A DNA stretch of 64,000 bases from Panax quinquefolius (taxonomy: Eukaryota > Streptophyta > Magnoliopsida > Apiales > Araliaceae), in assembly GCA_020205615.1 (NCBI GenBank), contig CM035169.1, forward strand, positions 16,561,258-16,625,257, given 5' to 3'. The translations under genes and the position numbers were made by a program. A model generated the notes under the pieces. The model was not told where the DNA came from, searched no databases, and saw only the letters and a list, made by a program, of their open reading frames with translations. This document shows, piece after piece, positions 34,735 through 47,609 of this stretch (position 1 is the first letter of the stretch; each line of letters begins with the position of its first letter).

Positions 34735-35000
34735 CTCTCTATATATATATATATCTTAGGCCCCGGAATTAAAGTCCAAGACCGTGACTGTATAGACGAT
34801 GAAATTTATCTCAAACTTTGAGCAGGTAGGATGATTTATTGATGAAATGGAAAATTCAAAATCATTTGTATTTTAAGATAGAATTTTATTAGATAGATGT
34901 ATGGACGGTGAGATTTATCCCAAACTTTGGACGGTCCAGATGATTTATTGAGTGAGCCAAAAATTTAAAATTATTTGTATTTTATTAGATATATATATAT
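34735..35000 (+). repeat. Two tandem copies of a dispersed repeat between (AT)n tracts
   Basis: Copies start near 34795 and 34904. Shared motifs are gatgaaatttatctcaaact / ggtgagatttatcccaaact, gatgatttattgat/gatgatttattgag and aaaatcatttgtatttta. AT tracts lie at 34739-34752 and 34986-35000. The reverse copy is at 32868-32955. Confidence 0.55.
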
Positions 35001-35962
35001 AAAGTTTATACATACATACATACACAAACACAAACACTATCCAATGCGCTAAAACTTAAGTATATCTCTACCTTTTTAACACAAGGCAAGGCAAGGCAAG
35101 AAAAAAAAGTAACACTGATTTTAGCAGCAGCTAGCGATCATAATATTTTGGGGCAGGCACAAAATCCGTGGAATTAAGCAAGAATCAACTACTAGTGTGA
35201 TGGAGTAGTATTTTTTTGACAAATTCTCGATGGAATCTTTCATAAGATTAACAAACTATTTTGTTAAATTGTAAATTGTTAAATTCACATCGTATCTTGC
35301 ATAGATTTTCTTCTGGGACCAAAATTTGACTACCTCCAAGTAAATGTCGACTCTTAAGACGACAAAGTTGAGATTAATTATAATAATAATAATACCTTGA
35401 ACAAGGAAATTACTAGTTATATATACAAATCTCTGACACACACGTTGAGTTGCGTGTATAAATTATATAATTTTTTTATAAAATTTAAAATAATAAATAA
35501 AAATATATTAAAAAAATTGCTCAAGCGTAATACAATTATACCAAAACCTCAAAAAGACTTTATAATATGGATAGATTTCACACATCAAAGGTAATTAGTT
35601 GTATCCATTGAAAGTTGGTGACATAGGGAGAAGGGTTTTGGAGCAAGGCATGTGAGGTCGTGGGGAAATAAAAGAAAAGAGTTAGGGGATGTGGTCGCAA
35701 TTAGTCCACGAGATGGAAAGGGGGTTGGGGGAGAGGTTGTGATTGGACTATTCATATAAACAAATGGGATAAGTAGATAGATGGTCATATTAATTTGAAA
35801 TTAATATTTGGAAAGGAGTAGCAGCAGAAAGAGAAAGGTGCAAGTGGGTGTGTGGTTGAGCCCCAACCCAAGCCCCCAACTTGTAATTCCAAACTCCAAG
35901 GTGAGAGCCATGAGTAAACCATGTGACGCTCACAGTGTGGTCCTGGTCCACCCCGTGTAATA

Positions 35963-36098
35963 GGTTAGTATAAAGTTATTTTTTTGATAAGTTAATTAAT
36001 TAACCAATAAAATATTTATACACGTATAATTTTATTTGCGTGTTAATATTCTATTGGTCAATTAATCAATTTAATTCAAAATAAATTTCATACTAATC
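35963..36098. mobile_element. Hairpin MITE, copy 3
   Basis: The left arm is ggttagtataaagttatttt and the right arm in reverse is gattagtatgaaatttattt, then aattgaccaatagaatatta matching aattaaccaataaaatattt. Same family as 33243-33376 and 34294-34431. Confidence 0.65.
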
Positions 36099-37430
36099 AC
36101 TTCTATTATTATTATGCACACAAAAACAATGAAGAGGTATTTTTATATTTTTTCTTCTTCCCTTTATTATCTCAAAGAAAAAGACACATGTAACAGTAAA
36201 ATAATACTAATAAACAAAAAAGAGAGAATGTTGTGGAGAGAGAGAGAGAAATATTTTATTATTATTTTATACTTGAGTATATTTTTAAATGTAGTATAAT
36301 GTATATTTAAAATATTTTACGAACATATATTTACGTAGACACCCAAATTGTACATTCAAAAAAATATTTAATAATAAAATAATAGTAAAATATTTTTTTT
36401 TTTCTTCTATCTCTATAACACTTTTTTTTCTTTATTTATACTATTGTATACTTGAATGTGTATTTAAATGTACACTTTGAATGTTTATATAAAATTTTTC
36501 ATATTTTACTAGTAGTATAATACAAGGCTGTCAGATCGGCGTGCTTAGCAGTGTAAAGACTAAAGAGGAAGAGAGTGAGAGAGGTTGAGGTCTAATTAAA
36601 AGTTTGATTCGAGTTTAATTTGGAAAATAAATAATTTAAATATAAGTAAATTTTAAATTTTAATAAATTATTCAAATTTCTTCAATAAACATACATAAGT
36701 TGAAATGACAATGGTGAAAATATAGAAAATAATATCTTATTTTACAAATAATTTTATATATTTATGAATTTTTTGCTGGTCTGAAACAACTTAAGTTAAA
36801 TTGATTAGAATACACAAAACAATTTTATATTTTATTGTTAAAAAGAACTTGAAATAATTTACATTTTAATGTTTTATTATTTAGGAACACTTAATAAAGA
36901 AAAATGATATACGTATCGATAAATATTTGACAAAGTTGAATTGTGACTAACGTTAAGCGTATATGTCATAAGATAGAATAAATTAAATTATGATCTTTTT
37001 TAGTTCTTACATGTATATGTATGGACATACATCGCTTTCACAATGTATAACAAAACTCTTTAATAAATATATATATAAAAAGAAATAATAATAAATCTGC
37101 GGGTCACCCCCAATTCATTAACGTATTGATCAGGGCTTATAAAAATGTGATTCATTAAAAAATTCTCTTCTTTATCTTAATAGTTTTCAATTTTTCATAG
37201 AAAAATAGTGATGTAATTTTAAATAAATTTTATTTTGTAAATAATACTATCGTGCCAAAATTTTAAACGATCGGGAACGGAGCTAGTAATATATTTGGTG
37301 GGCTCAGTGGTGCTGATTTTAAAGAGATAAATAGAGGGGGATGAGTGACGAGACTGTTGGAACATTCTGAAGGGGTCTGGCTTTTTGTGAAAACATAGTG
37401 TCGCTCTAGTGGCTAACAAAGATTAGGGAC
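36099..37430. other. Intergenic, no gene seen
   Basis: AT-rich spacer upstream of the NPY gene. It has a copy of the dispersed repeat near 36590-36660 and a decayed cggagctagtaat motif at 37278, which may be another CAGTGGCGG-type end. No supported coding frame. Confidence 0.45.
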
Positions 37431-38665
37431 AACTCATCTTTTGATGGGTGCTTCTTTTGTCTGATGATTTTTGCGATATGGCTAAATGCTGGTGGGGTCT
37501 TTTCTTCTTTGTTTTGTCCCTCCACACTTGCTTACTACTCCTTACTACTGCTGCTAGTGCTCATTCACGGTTGATTCTTCCTCTATTCCTGACTCTCTGA
37601 TTTTGATTCTTTGTACATACGATGTTTTGCATTAACATGTTGAGGTTTAATAATAGCTTCTTAATTGTTTCTGGCCAATGATCAATAAGGTTGGATTTTC
37701 TTTTTTCTTTTTTTCTCTTTATATATATATATATATATATATATTTTCTCCTAATCTGTTATTTGGTTTAGATGGATGCAGAAATTTGAATCTGGGTTTG
37801 TTTAGATTTGGGTTATTATATTTGCTTTTGGGTTATCTTTAATTTCTTGCATTTATTGTGAGAATGACACGGGGAGGTGTTTTGGGCTATAGTGTTTTCC
37901 AGCTAAACATTAGCAACTCTATGGTGGTGGTGGGATTTTGGTGTTTTGTTTGGTCTGGTCTGTTCTGGGTTCTGTCATATGGAGTACTAATTTTGATGCT
38001 TTCTTTCTTTGTGTTGACCAATTTTCTTTCGAGTATTATTTCACTGCCACTAAGGAACAACTTTGTTGGTACTAGTGCTCATTCACAGTACTATATGTTT
38101 TCTTCATCTTTCGAATAAATTGATTTGGAATTATCTTTAACTGATGCCGAAATGATTTTTTGCTGTGACAGGTCCTTAAATCCACTCCACCGGTGGAAAA
38201 AGATTTGTGGATTCTAGGGTTCTGGTTGTGAAAGAGGAGGCTTTGGGATTATTATTTTTATTTTTATTTATAATTATATATATAAAGATAAACAAATTAG
38301 GAATTAAGGCTCGGTGTGTTGTCATTTGCTGTGTCTCCTGCCCTAACCCTTTGTGCCCGGAGTCCTTTGGCTGTGTTACCAAGCAAGGTAGCAAAGACTC
38401 TTCTTTTCATCTCTTCCCATTTTAGACAACAACTTGTTAACAAATTACACTTAACCCCTATTCATCTATCACTTTCCCCCCTCTCTCTCTCATTTGTATT
38501 GGGTTGAGGAAAAGATTCGGTCATACTAGGAGATTTATTAGTTCCTTTTCTTTCCGGGAAGTTTACTTCTATAGCTTCTTTCTGAACATATGTGGTGAAT
38601 TTCCTGAATTAATTGAAGCTGGGAATTGAGATCTCAGAGGTGAAAATATCTTAAAAGTTGCCAAG
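37431..38665 (+). promoter_or_regulatory. Probable promoter, 5' leader and leader intron of the NPY gene
   Basis: Pyrimidine-rich stretches (37500-37600 and 38455-38500) and a plausible intron acceptor (ttttgctgtgacag ending at 38171) suggest a transcribed leader with at least one intron. An AT microsatellite is at 37721-37742. Open frames here (37858-38118, 38207-38507) have no recognisable product and are taken as non-coding. Confidence 0.4.
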
Positions 38666-41600
38666 ATGAAGTTTATGAAACTTGGATCAAAGCCTGATTC
38701 ATTTCAGATTGAAGGAGATAATATTAGGTCAGTATGAGATCCCTTCTTGTGAATCCAACTTGATGTTTTTTATTTTTATTTATTTATGTAAATTTCATTT
38801 TGTATGTGTATTGCTCGTGTTGATGTTCACTAATCTTCATCATATATCTTGAATTTTTATCTTTTTTATGTGTATGAGATCACTAATCTTCATCATAACT
38901 CCGCTATCCGAATTTTTCTTTCCGTTCTAAGTTCTCGATCCATATATCTTGAGGTTTCTCTTCTATTCATGTTGGGTTGGATAGTGGTCTTATTTAAGGC
39001 AGGCAGCCAGGCATTGCTGCTAATGTTTTCTAAAACACAATCCCAAAATTCATTACTAGGTAATGGGCAAGCCTTTTATTTAGATAGAAAGTTTCATAGG
39101 CACATATGTCGAATTGTTGTATTTAATTTTATAGCTGATAATTTAAATTTGTTTTGCTAGTTTAGAATTTGAATGCGACTAAAAAACTAAGAATAAGAAA
39201 GAGAAGGTCCTTCTTGTTCTGTAAATTATATGGTCTAGATTACAATTCCCAGCAACTTCTTGCTTCTATATGTAACCTATTTGAGAAAAGTTCTGCTCAT
39301 TCAAAAGGTTCTTCTAGTTTAATGATTTAATTTCACAGAGCATTCACACACTTTTAAGCCACTGTAGTTAGTTGACTATACCCCAACCATTCTATAACTC
39401 AAGTCTATTGCAATTTGCAGGATAGTTCATTTATTTGTCTATGCAATTAATGGGGTGGGAGAATTGATATGCAACTAAATTAACTTTTATGTTTAGTGTC
39501 ATCTCAGATTGTTTACATAACCGCCATGCCAAATGACAGTGATATTTACATAAAGTTGAGTATGCACATCATCAAAAGACTAGTTCATGTGCCAGTATAT
39601 GTATATATCGGTTTCTTCTCATACTTTGAAAAGAGGAGGGTTAAATTCACTTTTTCTTGTTCTTGATTTTTTTCTTTAAGGTGTATGATATGAAGGTTAA
39701 ATATACTTTAATTTACTTGCTTTCAGTTTTTCTCTTCTAGTAAAAGTTTAAAAATTACTTGAACAAAATTTCACTTCTCTAACCAACTGAGCTATACCAG
39801 CAAGTTGTGAACTTTTTTGTTTAATTTACAATTATTTACATTAATGCTCACGCATAAACCATAAATGTTACCGTGTTGGTGGTGACAAATGATGCACTAT
39901 TCAGTTTGAAGCACTTTATTCATGTTTCTCTACTAGTCTAAATTTAGCAAACTCTATGTCGGATCCAAACCACCATTGCTTCATTGGTTTACGATGATAA
40001 TGCAATGACTCACAGAAACTCTACAATTTCAATGGCACTTTTGTCAATTAGGAAACAAGAATCTATTTTCTTTCTGAATTTTACTTAAATTTAGCAACTG
40101 ACTTTGTTTCTTACATTGTTGATGATGATATGGAATTGACCTTGAGTTTCTTTGGTTTATGTTTTACCAGTAAACAGGAGATTTCTGCACCAAGTCTTTA
40201 TTTATTTAAAATAAACAATACTCTTATTGAAGAAGTTTTTATCATAATTATAATTGGAGCAACATCTTTATGTTCAGGTATGTAGCAAGTGAACTAGCTA
40301 CCGATGTGGTTGTCAATGTTGGAGATGTGAAGTTTTATCTACACAAGGTATGACATCTGTTTGTACCAATAAAGTAGTAAGCGGTCAGTACATAAATTAA
40401 TATTTAACCATTTGTAAAAATTATGGAATCAGTAGCCAGCCATCAGTCTGGGCTGGTTAAGCTAATCGGCTATTTTTTCAGTCCACAGGTAAATTTTACC
40501 TGGTAAAACTAATTGATATTAATTCATTTCAACCTCAGCTGCCCTTGAAAATTGTTTGTTAAGTGGAGATACAGATGTTAAATTGACGTGCATATAGAAC
40601 CAACTAGTAGGGGGTGCATGGTGTGGCTTGGTGCGGTTACAAGGTGTAACCGTAATCATACTGTATAGTGCGGTTAATATTAAAGAAGTAAGTAACTGTA
40701 ACCATGGTTAACCAAACCATTCGGTTACTAACGGTTTCGGTTAATATTTTGTGGTTACAGTTTTCCCCCCTGATTAATATTCTATTCAAAGAATGAAAGA
40801 AGTAAATAAGTAAGTTAATAATAAAAGGAGTTTAAAAATTCAAACCAATAACTATTACCCACTATTAATATTACTACTATTGCATTTGTGAAATTATTAA
40901 AATTTAGAAGCAACATTATACTATTAAAAAAACAAAAAAACTATGATCCCCACAAATTTTCCCCCGTTTTTTTCGGGTTTTTTTGCTCACCCCTACCAAC
41001 TGGTTCATTCTGCATTCACTTCACTCAGGGTTTTACAGTATATCATAGATCAATCTTGTGATGAAACACGTTCAAAGATCTGGTTTTATTACTTAAAATA
41101 CTGATCAAAGTTCTAAAAAAAATAAATTCTAAATGGTGTTTCGTTTTATAGCAATTGATATCCAACTGCATGTTTATGTTTATCAGATTTTCTCTCTCTG
41201 GATGCAATTTGTATTTCTTAGTTGTTAATTCCAAAACACATTTCTGTAGTTTCCTCTATTGTCCAAGAGTGCCAGATTGCAGCAACTGGTTTCCATGACA
41301 AACGGAGAAAACAGTGATGAAATTGTGATCCACGATATCCCTGGTGGACCTGCTGCCTTTGAAATATGTGCGAAGTTCTGCTATGGTATGACTGTCACCC
41401 TCAATGCATATAATGTAGTTGCAGCACGTTGTGCAGCTGAGTATATGGAAATGTATGAAACTGTTGACAAAGGAAACTTAATTTACAAGATTGAGGTTTT
41501 TCTCAACTCTAGCATTTTCCGGAGCTGGAAAGATTCAATTATTGTTCTTCAAACAACAAAGTCTCTTCTTCCATGGTCTGAAGAGCTGAAGCTAGCCAGC

Positions 41601-43158
41601 CACTGTCTAGACTCCATAGCTTCCAAAGTTTCGATTGATATTTCTAAAGTGGAGTGGTCATACACTTATAATCGTCAAAAGCTACCATCTGAGAATGGAA
41701 ATGATCCACAGTGGAATGGTGTGAGAAAACCTCAGATGGTACCAAAGGATTGGTGGGTAGAGGACCTGTGTGAGCTTCAAATTGATTTGTACAAGCGGGT
41801 CATAACAACAATAAAAACTAAGGGAATAACTTCTGCAGATGTAATTGGAGAATCCTTAAAAGCATATGTGATGAGAAGGTTTCCAGGACTGAGCAAGGGT
41901 ATTATACAAGGCGGAGATGTCACAAAAAGTCAGTTATTAATTGATACCATCATATCTCTGCTTCCCGTGAACGAGGGCAGTGTCCCTTGCAGTTTCTTAC
42001 TCAAATTGTTTCAGGCATCTATCATGTTGGATTGTGAAGAAATGGGAAGAAGGGAGCTGATGAGAAACATTGGTTGGCAGTTGGAAGAGGCAACAGTTGC
42101 CGATCTTCTGATTCGAGCTCCAGCAGGAGAAACGACAATTTACAATATAGATGTGGTACGAGACATAGTTGAGGAGTTTGTGAAGCAGGAGCAGAATGCA
42201 CTGCCTGATTCTCCTGAAGAAAATGAATATCAGGAGATTAAAGTACCCCGGTTTATATCTAATGCATCCAAGTTGAAGGTGGCTAAGCTGGTTGATGGAT
42301 ACCTTGCTGAAGTTGCTAGAGATCCGAATCTACCTCTGTCAAAATTTGTTGATCTTGCAGATATGGTGTCTGGCTTCTCAAGATCAACCCATGACGGACT
42401 TTATCGTGCCATTGACATGTATCTTAAGGTAAATTTCACACCACAGACCTTTACAACACTTTAATCCGACATGTTCATAGCTAGTTTTATACTGAAGATT
42501 AAGAGACTGAGAGAGGTTATTGATTTCCTCTCTCTATTTCACCTGGTTGCTTGAAAGGCTTGTGGTTTATGATGACTTTCATTCAATTAATTTTCTCTGA
42601 CAGGAACACCCCGGGATCAACAAGAGTGATCGAAAAAGAATTTGCAAGCTGATGGACTGCAAGAAGCTATCTGCAGATGCGTGTATGCATGCAGTGCAGA
42701 ATGAGCGACTCCCCTTACGGGTTGTTGTACAGGTCCTCTTCTTTGAGCAGATGAGGGCCACAACATCATCTGGTGGTGGTAGCACACCTGACGTACCTGG
42801 TTCAGTTAAGGCTTTAATCCCTGGTGGCTCCCATGGAAGCTCAAGGTCCACAACAACCAACACAGAGGAGGACTGGGATGCTGTGCCCACTGCTGAGGAT
42901 CTCAAGGCTTTGAAAGGCGAGCTTGCTACTCTACAGTTAAGGGATGAAGGGAATGCGAACGATGGTACGAAAAATGCTGAAAAAATAGCTGGAAATAAAG
43001 TGAAAGGCCTGCTCATGTCCAAACGGATCTTTTCGAAGCTTTGGTCAAACAAAGAGAGACAGAGTGACCACAGCAGCTCTGATACATCGGAGAGCCCTGG
43101 CTCCACGCAGGAAACAAAGTCCACCCCTTCAAGAAGCAGAAGGCACTCGTTGTCTTAG
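38666..43158 (+). CDS. NPY2-like: NPY-type BTB/POZ and NPH3 domain protein
   Basis: Exons 38666-38727, 40278-40347, 41250-42428 and 42604-43158 join in frame across GT-AG introns to give 621 aa, a normal length for the NRL (NPH3/RPT2-like) family. The N-terminus [14 protein letters not shown] is typical of the NPY clade. Residues ~30-130 are the BTB domain ([17 protein letters not shown], then [11 protein letters not shown]). Residues 211-488 are the NPH3 domain, from [11 protein letters not shown] to VLFFEQMR. The tail is Ser/Thr-rich and ends RRHSLS. NPY proteins act at the plasma membrane with AGC kinases and PIN transporters in auxin-driven organ formation. BTB domains can bind CUL3. The tail fits the RxSxx-end motif by which NRL proteins bind 14-3-3 proteins when phosphorylated. 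It is intact. The exact paralogue (NPY1 to NPY5 types) is not certain. Confidence 0.94.
40608..40995. mobile_element. hAT-like MITE in intron 2 of the NPY gene
   Basis: Ends are TAGGGGGTGCA and TGCTCACCCCTA. The flanks CCAACTAG (40600-40607) and CCAACTGG (40996-41003) match at 7 of 8, fitting an 8-bp duplication. The interior is rich in cggtta. It has no coding capacity. Confidence 0.7.
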
Positions 43159-43580
43159 TGATCGATGTAAACAGGGACTTGGTAGGTCGACTAGTCTGCA
43201 AAATTTTACCATCCATTACATTAGGATGTTAGAAACCCACTGACTAAACGTTTGCTAACTGACTTCAAGATTAAGAAGGAAAGGTTTGCTTAACCGTGGG
43301 ATCTCCTCTGAGGATTAGAAGTACGTGGTGCAAGAAAAGCCAGCTGAAGGATTAGTTTTTAGATTGAACTAAGAAAGTGTCGATGTCACTTTGTTGTCCT
43401 GAAGAGAAATGAAATTTTATTTGTTTTGGACCGCCTGCCTGTGTTTTGTTTTGTTGTACCAAAAGAAATGCCAAGTTCTTAGTTCCTCACGGAGTTTTGC
43501 CTGCCCTATTAATATTATATATGTATTTTCAAACTATTTAGGTAGAAATAGGAAACTTTTGTTTTCATGAGACCAGGTAT

Positions 43581-43636
<56 letters not shown>

Positions 43637-44051
43637 TGGGAAGGAAGGGTAACTGGAATGTACATTAAAAAAGTTTCATGTAAATTTGTCCATCTCCTTA
43701 ACACACGGGATTCAAAGAAGGCATTGGCAGCTTTTGTTTTTTTTATTGTTCAAATTCTCATTTGTACCTTAAATTTCTGACATTGTTAAGTTGGGTTCCT
43801 CCTTTTAGGTGTGTAATATAACGAAAGTCCCTAGACCTCAACTCAAGCATGCACGTGCATGCTCTTGTTACTTAAGGCTAGCAAAACTCATAATGCGGTG
43901 TTTGATTGATACTCGCATTCATTTGTAAATATTATTGGTTTAAATACACTTTAAACGTTTAAAGCTTAAATCCTAATATTTCAACTTTAAGATATTGAAC
44001 TTTATCGTCTTTAAATGTCTTTAAATTTCTATAAATGAAATCTTTTGGTCA
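43159..44051 (+). other. 3' UTR of the NPY gene and spacer
   Basis: About 300-350 bp after the stop keep transcript-like composition (to about 43500), with possible poly(A) signals such as aatgaaat at 43407. A long (AT)n follows at 43582-43631. No gene. Confidence 0.5.
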
Positions 44052-44059
44052 CCGGTGAG

Positions 44060-44234
44060 TAGTGGCGGAACCAGAATATTTTTAGAGGAGTGTCAAAATG
44101 CATCAGTTAAAAAAATTATTTATTGACGCTTGGAGTACTTCTTTCAAATTCATTTTGCTCAATTATATTATTTCACAACATCTTATTCCAACCATTGTCA
44201 ACCTTTGAGTTGTGAGTTTAATAACTTTAAATAC

Positions 44235-44272
<38 letters not shown>

Positions 44273-44723
44273 ATTTCTCCCGAACTATATAAGACTATTA
44301 ATCAGACTTTCAATTTTTTAGTTGACTGATTAGCTACTTTTATAGATAAGTTATAAATTATAATATTATATATTCAAAACTTTATATTGTGGTTACAGTA
44401 AATCTTTCTTTGGGAATAATTTGAGAGAAGTCACTCAAAGTAAGAAAATGAATTACGTTATTCTCATTTACAAAAAATTGATACTAAGGTATGATTAAGT
44501 CAGTAAGACAAATAAGTGCAATATTAAGTAATTAATCATCAAACTTTTTTAATATTATTTTATCTTATAGTAATATTGTTAATTTATTATAAGTGGAAGG
44601 ACATAAATAAGCAAATAAATTAATATCATCCATAACAAAGATCAAGTTTAATTAATATTAATATGCTTTAAATTCTAGAGTTAGGGGGTCATATGACCCC
44701 TAGCCCCCCTAGTTCCGCCCATG
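44060..44723. mobile_element. hAT-like non-autonomous element (TAGTGGCGGAACCAG)
   Basis: The left end is TAGTGGCGGAACCAG and the right end in reverse is CATGGGCGGAACTAG. CCGGTGAG (44052-44059) and CCGGTGAA (44724-44731) match at 7 of 8. The right end has the ggggtcatatgacccc palindrome and cccccctagttccgcc, as in the split copy at 25172-30718. No transposase. Confidence 0.7.
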
Positions 44724-44731
44724 CCGGTGAA

Positions 44732-46491
44732 TAATAATTGATTCGAATGAGATAGTATATGGTTATTTCACTTCAAATATCTTTGGAAGCATAGAAAAAT
44801 GAAGGAACATGCATGGTTAGGGTGTAACGATTAAAAAATAGAAAAAAAAATGAATCCAATATAATAGATACAAATTCTTAAAGAACTTAATCTCCAAATT
44901 GATAAAAGACCTTAAATATCTTTGAAAGCACAAAAAATTATAGCCAAATGACTAGTGTGATGAAAAAAGAGGCAAAATCGGAGCCAATATAATGATATAT
45001 ACTCTTAAAAGACTTGCTCTTTTATTTTGAGTCACATGACTTATTCTGATAAAAAATACTAAAATAAATTCGATATTCAAAAGATTTTATTTATAGAAAT
45101 ATAGAGACATTAAGGATTAATGTCTTAAAATTGAAACATTATGATTTAAAATGTAAAAAGTGATTTTTTTTAATATTTAAAATGTATTTAAGTCAATATT
45201 ATAATAAATTGTTGGTTTTGTAGTAAAGTTGCGATAATAAAAGGAGAACTCTTTTGTAGATAATTAAAAAAAAGGATAAATAGGACAAATAAGATTCTTT
45301 TTACAAACTTTATACAATGAGTACAATTTAAAAAAACAAAACAAAACAAATCTACCACTATGAATTAACTTACATTTACCAGTTTACCACATCAAAAAAA
45401 ATGAAAAAAATTTGTGATTAATATTTTGAGAAGATATTTGGAAAAAATAAATTTTTTTTTTAATAGCATAATGTTGATTCTTTTGAGAAGATTTGTTATA
45501 GACTCGAGATTTGACCCGGATTGTTTCAGTTTATCTAGAAGAAAAGCACAATTTTCTTTGTATATTAAAATGAGAAGGGTATATATACTTTCATTTTCAT
45601 TTTATATTTTCAATGAGAAGGTTATCATCATTGTTTAATTTCACCCTCAATTTATAGAGTAGCTCGTTTGTGCAGGTTTATGGGGAGAAATAATAGGCTT
45701 TTTAAAGTGGTATATGTTGGAAAGCAAATAATGATGAATTAAAGTGATAGTGATGGTTTTTGGAATTATAGGCGTTAAGAGTTATTCGCGGTTTTTAATT
45801 TTTTAAAAAATTGTGGGAATCGAACGTGATGGATGAGGTAAAAATCTGCATTAAAAAAAAAATATTAGTATTATTATTATTAAATTAGAATGATATGCAG
45901 AATGTAAAAAGTAGAAATAAAAATCTCTTATATACTTTATAATGTAAATATATTTGGAGAGATTAGTTGTGTGGTCCGGTGAGGAATCAGAATATTGGAC
46001 CAACCTAACTTGACCATCTTAATCAAGATCCACTACTAATTAACTTTCAGGTGTGTATATATATATATCAACAGTTTAATTAATTAATCTGTTCATATAA
46101 TTGCCTGCCTAGCTAGCTATAGGAAAATAATTAGTCAATGCAGGTAGTTCTAAAAGTTGTTTAATTATTCCAATCTTTATATTCAAACTAGAAAAGTAAG
46201 TGAGACCATAAAATATTATATCAAGTGGACTACCTTAAAATTGGGGAAGCAAAATGCAACCCAGATTTGACTATCTATAAATTACTTGGTTCTCACTCAC
46301 TACTTTCCACGGCATACCTAAACCACCCAAAATAATGAATCCCGTTATATATTATGAATTTTTTTAATCGGATTATAATTACAGACATATGTATCTATAT
46401 ATTAATAATGATTTCATCTCAATTTATTTTATCTTATTTTTTAAATTTTTACATTGGTCGAAATTCAATTTAATCCATTACATATTTGCCC

Positions 46492-46522
<31 letters not shown>

Positions 46523-46996
46523 TTATTTTTAAAGTCGGATGGGAGGGGTTAATTTATAAAGATAACCACCCTTTCAAACTAGCTTGTCCATGTCCTTTAT
46601 CTTTTTTGATTGGTAAGACTTTTGCTTGGTCGGAGACAACTTTTTGATTGAATAAGACTTAATTGGTAAATGAGCATTCATATATACCTAAGTTAGTTTA
46701 AGTTAATAAACTACTACTACTACTACCTATACAATCAAGTAGCATGCATTGATGTTAATTATATAGAGTAGATCATGACCACGGTCAGAACTTGCCTAAC
46801 ACTTTCATATATACCTAATTGTGGGGTTAGTTTTTTGAATTTTACCAACTCAATCTGATTCTAGTATAATCTTATACCAATCAATCAACATTAATTTTAA
46901 ATAAAAAGGTGTTTTTGTTGTTAATAATTAATGCATGCTGTTTTTCCTAGCTCTAGCTAAATGACGAGTAACAAGGGCATAAATTGTGAAACTCCC

Positions 46997-47048
<52 letters not shown>

Positions 47049-47215
47049 ATTAAATCAATTGAACCGGTTGTTGGGGAACTTGACTCGTTGCCAGCCTGTA
47101 GCTACACTTATAGAACTTATAAAAAATAAATAAATTTACATAAGGTAGTGCAATGCAGTATGTGGATTTACCAAAAATGGGTTCATTATTCCCCAACAGG
47201 TTCTTGTGGATGGAA

Positions 47216-47263
<48 letters not shown>

Positions 47264-47506
47264 AACAGAACCAAATTCAAATTTTTACATTTGAGAAACC
47301 ACAACAAGGGCTCAGATTTAATGTCACTTAATCTAATGGCTCATGTTCCATCTTATCCTAAAAAAATCCCACTCAAACTCACCCTTACATCACACGCTAC
47401 CCCTCCCTAATCTTTTCTTCTCTCTTCTCTCTCTGAAATTTGGCAAAATTTCTCAAATCTTTCCTTCTCTCTCTGAAATCTCTGGAATTTGGCGAAATTT
47501 GGGAAA
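44732..47506. other. Intergenic, no gene seen
   Basis: AT-rich, with AT microsatellites at 46494-46519, 47003-47045 and 47220-47250. The segment 47046-47219 lies between two of these tracts, like the Micron-like cases. 47405-47506 is CT-rich and looks like a leader for the exon that follows. Confidence 0.45.
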
Positions 47507-47608
47507 ATGAATAGCGAGGTCACTTCCGTCGGAGGAGGGAGAGGTCGGTCATGGCCGTCGACAACATCCATATCGTCAGCTCCTGATTCCTCTGTTGCCC
47601 CCCAGGTT
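47507..47608 (+). CDS. Possible orphan first exon of an unknown gene
   Basis: After a CT-rich leader in which ctctctctgaaatttggc-like sequence occurs twice (47430 and 47470), an ATG opens a frame reading MNSEVTSVGGGRGRSWPSTT and on to VAPQ, then a GT donor (caggtttgt, 47605). Composition, leader and donor fit a real first exon of a plant gene. No second exon is recognisable before the retroelement at 48813. The rest may lie beyond the transposons or be lost, making this a gene fragment. I do not recognise the protein. Start and end are approximate at the donor. Confidence 0.35.
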
Positions 47609-47609
47609 T

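Noticed and set aside
38849..39160. 103-residue frame
   Set aside because: It lies within intron 1 of the NPY gene and has no recognisable product.
42579..43124. 181-residue minus-strand frame
   Set aside because: It is the antisense shadow of NPY exon 4.
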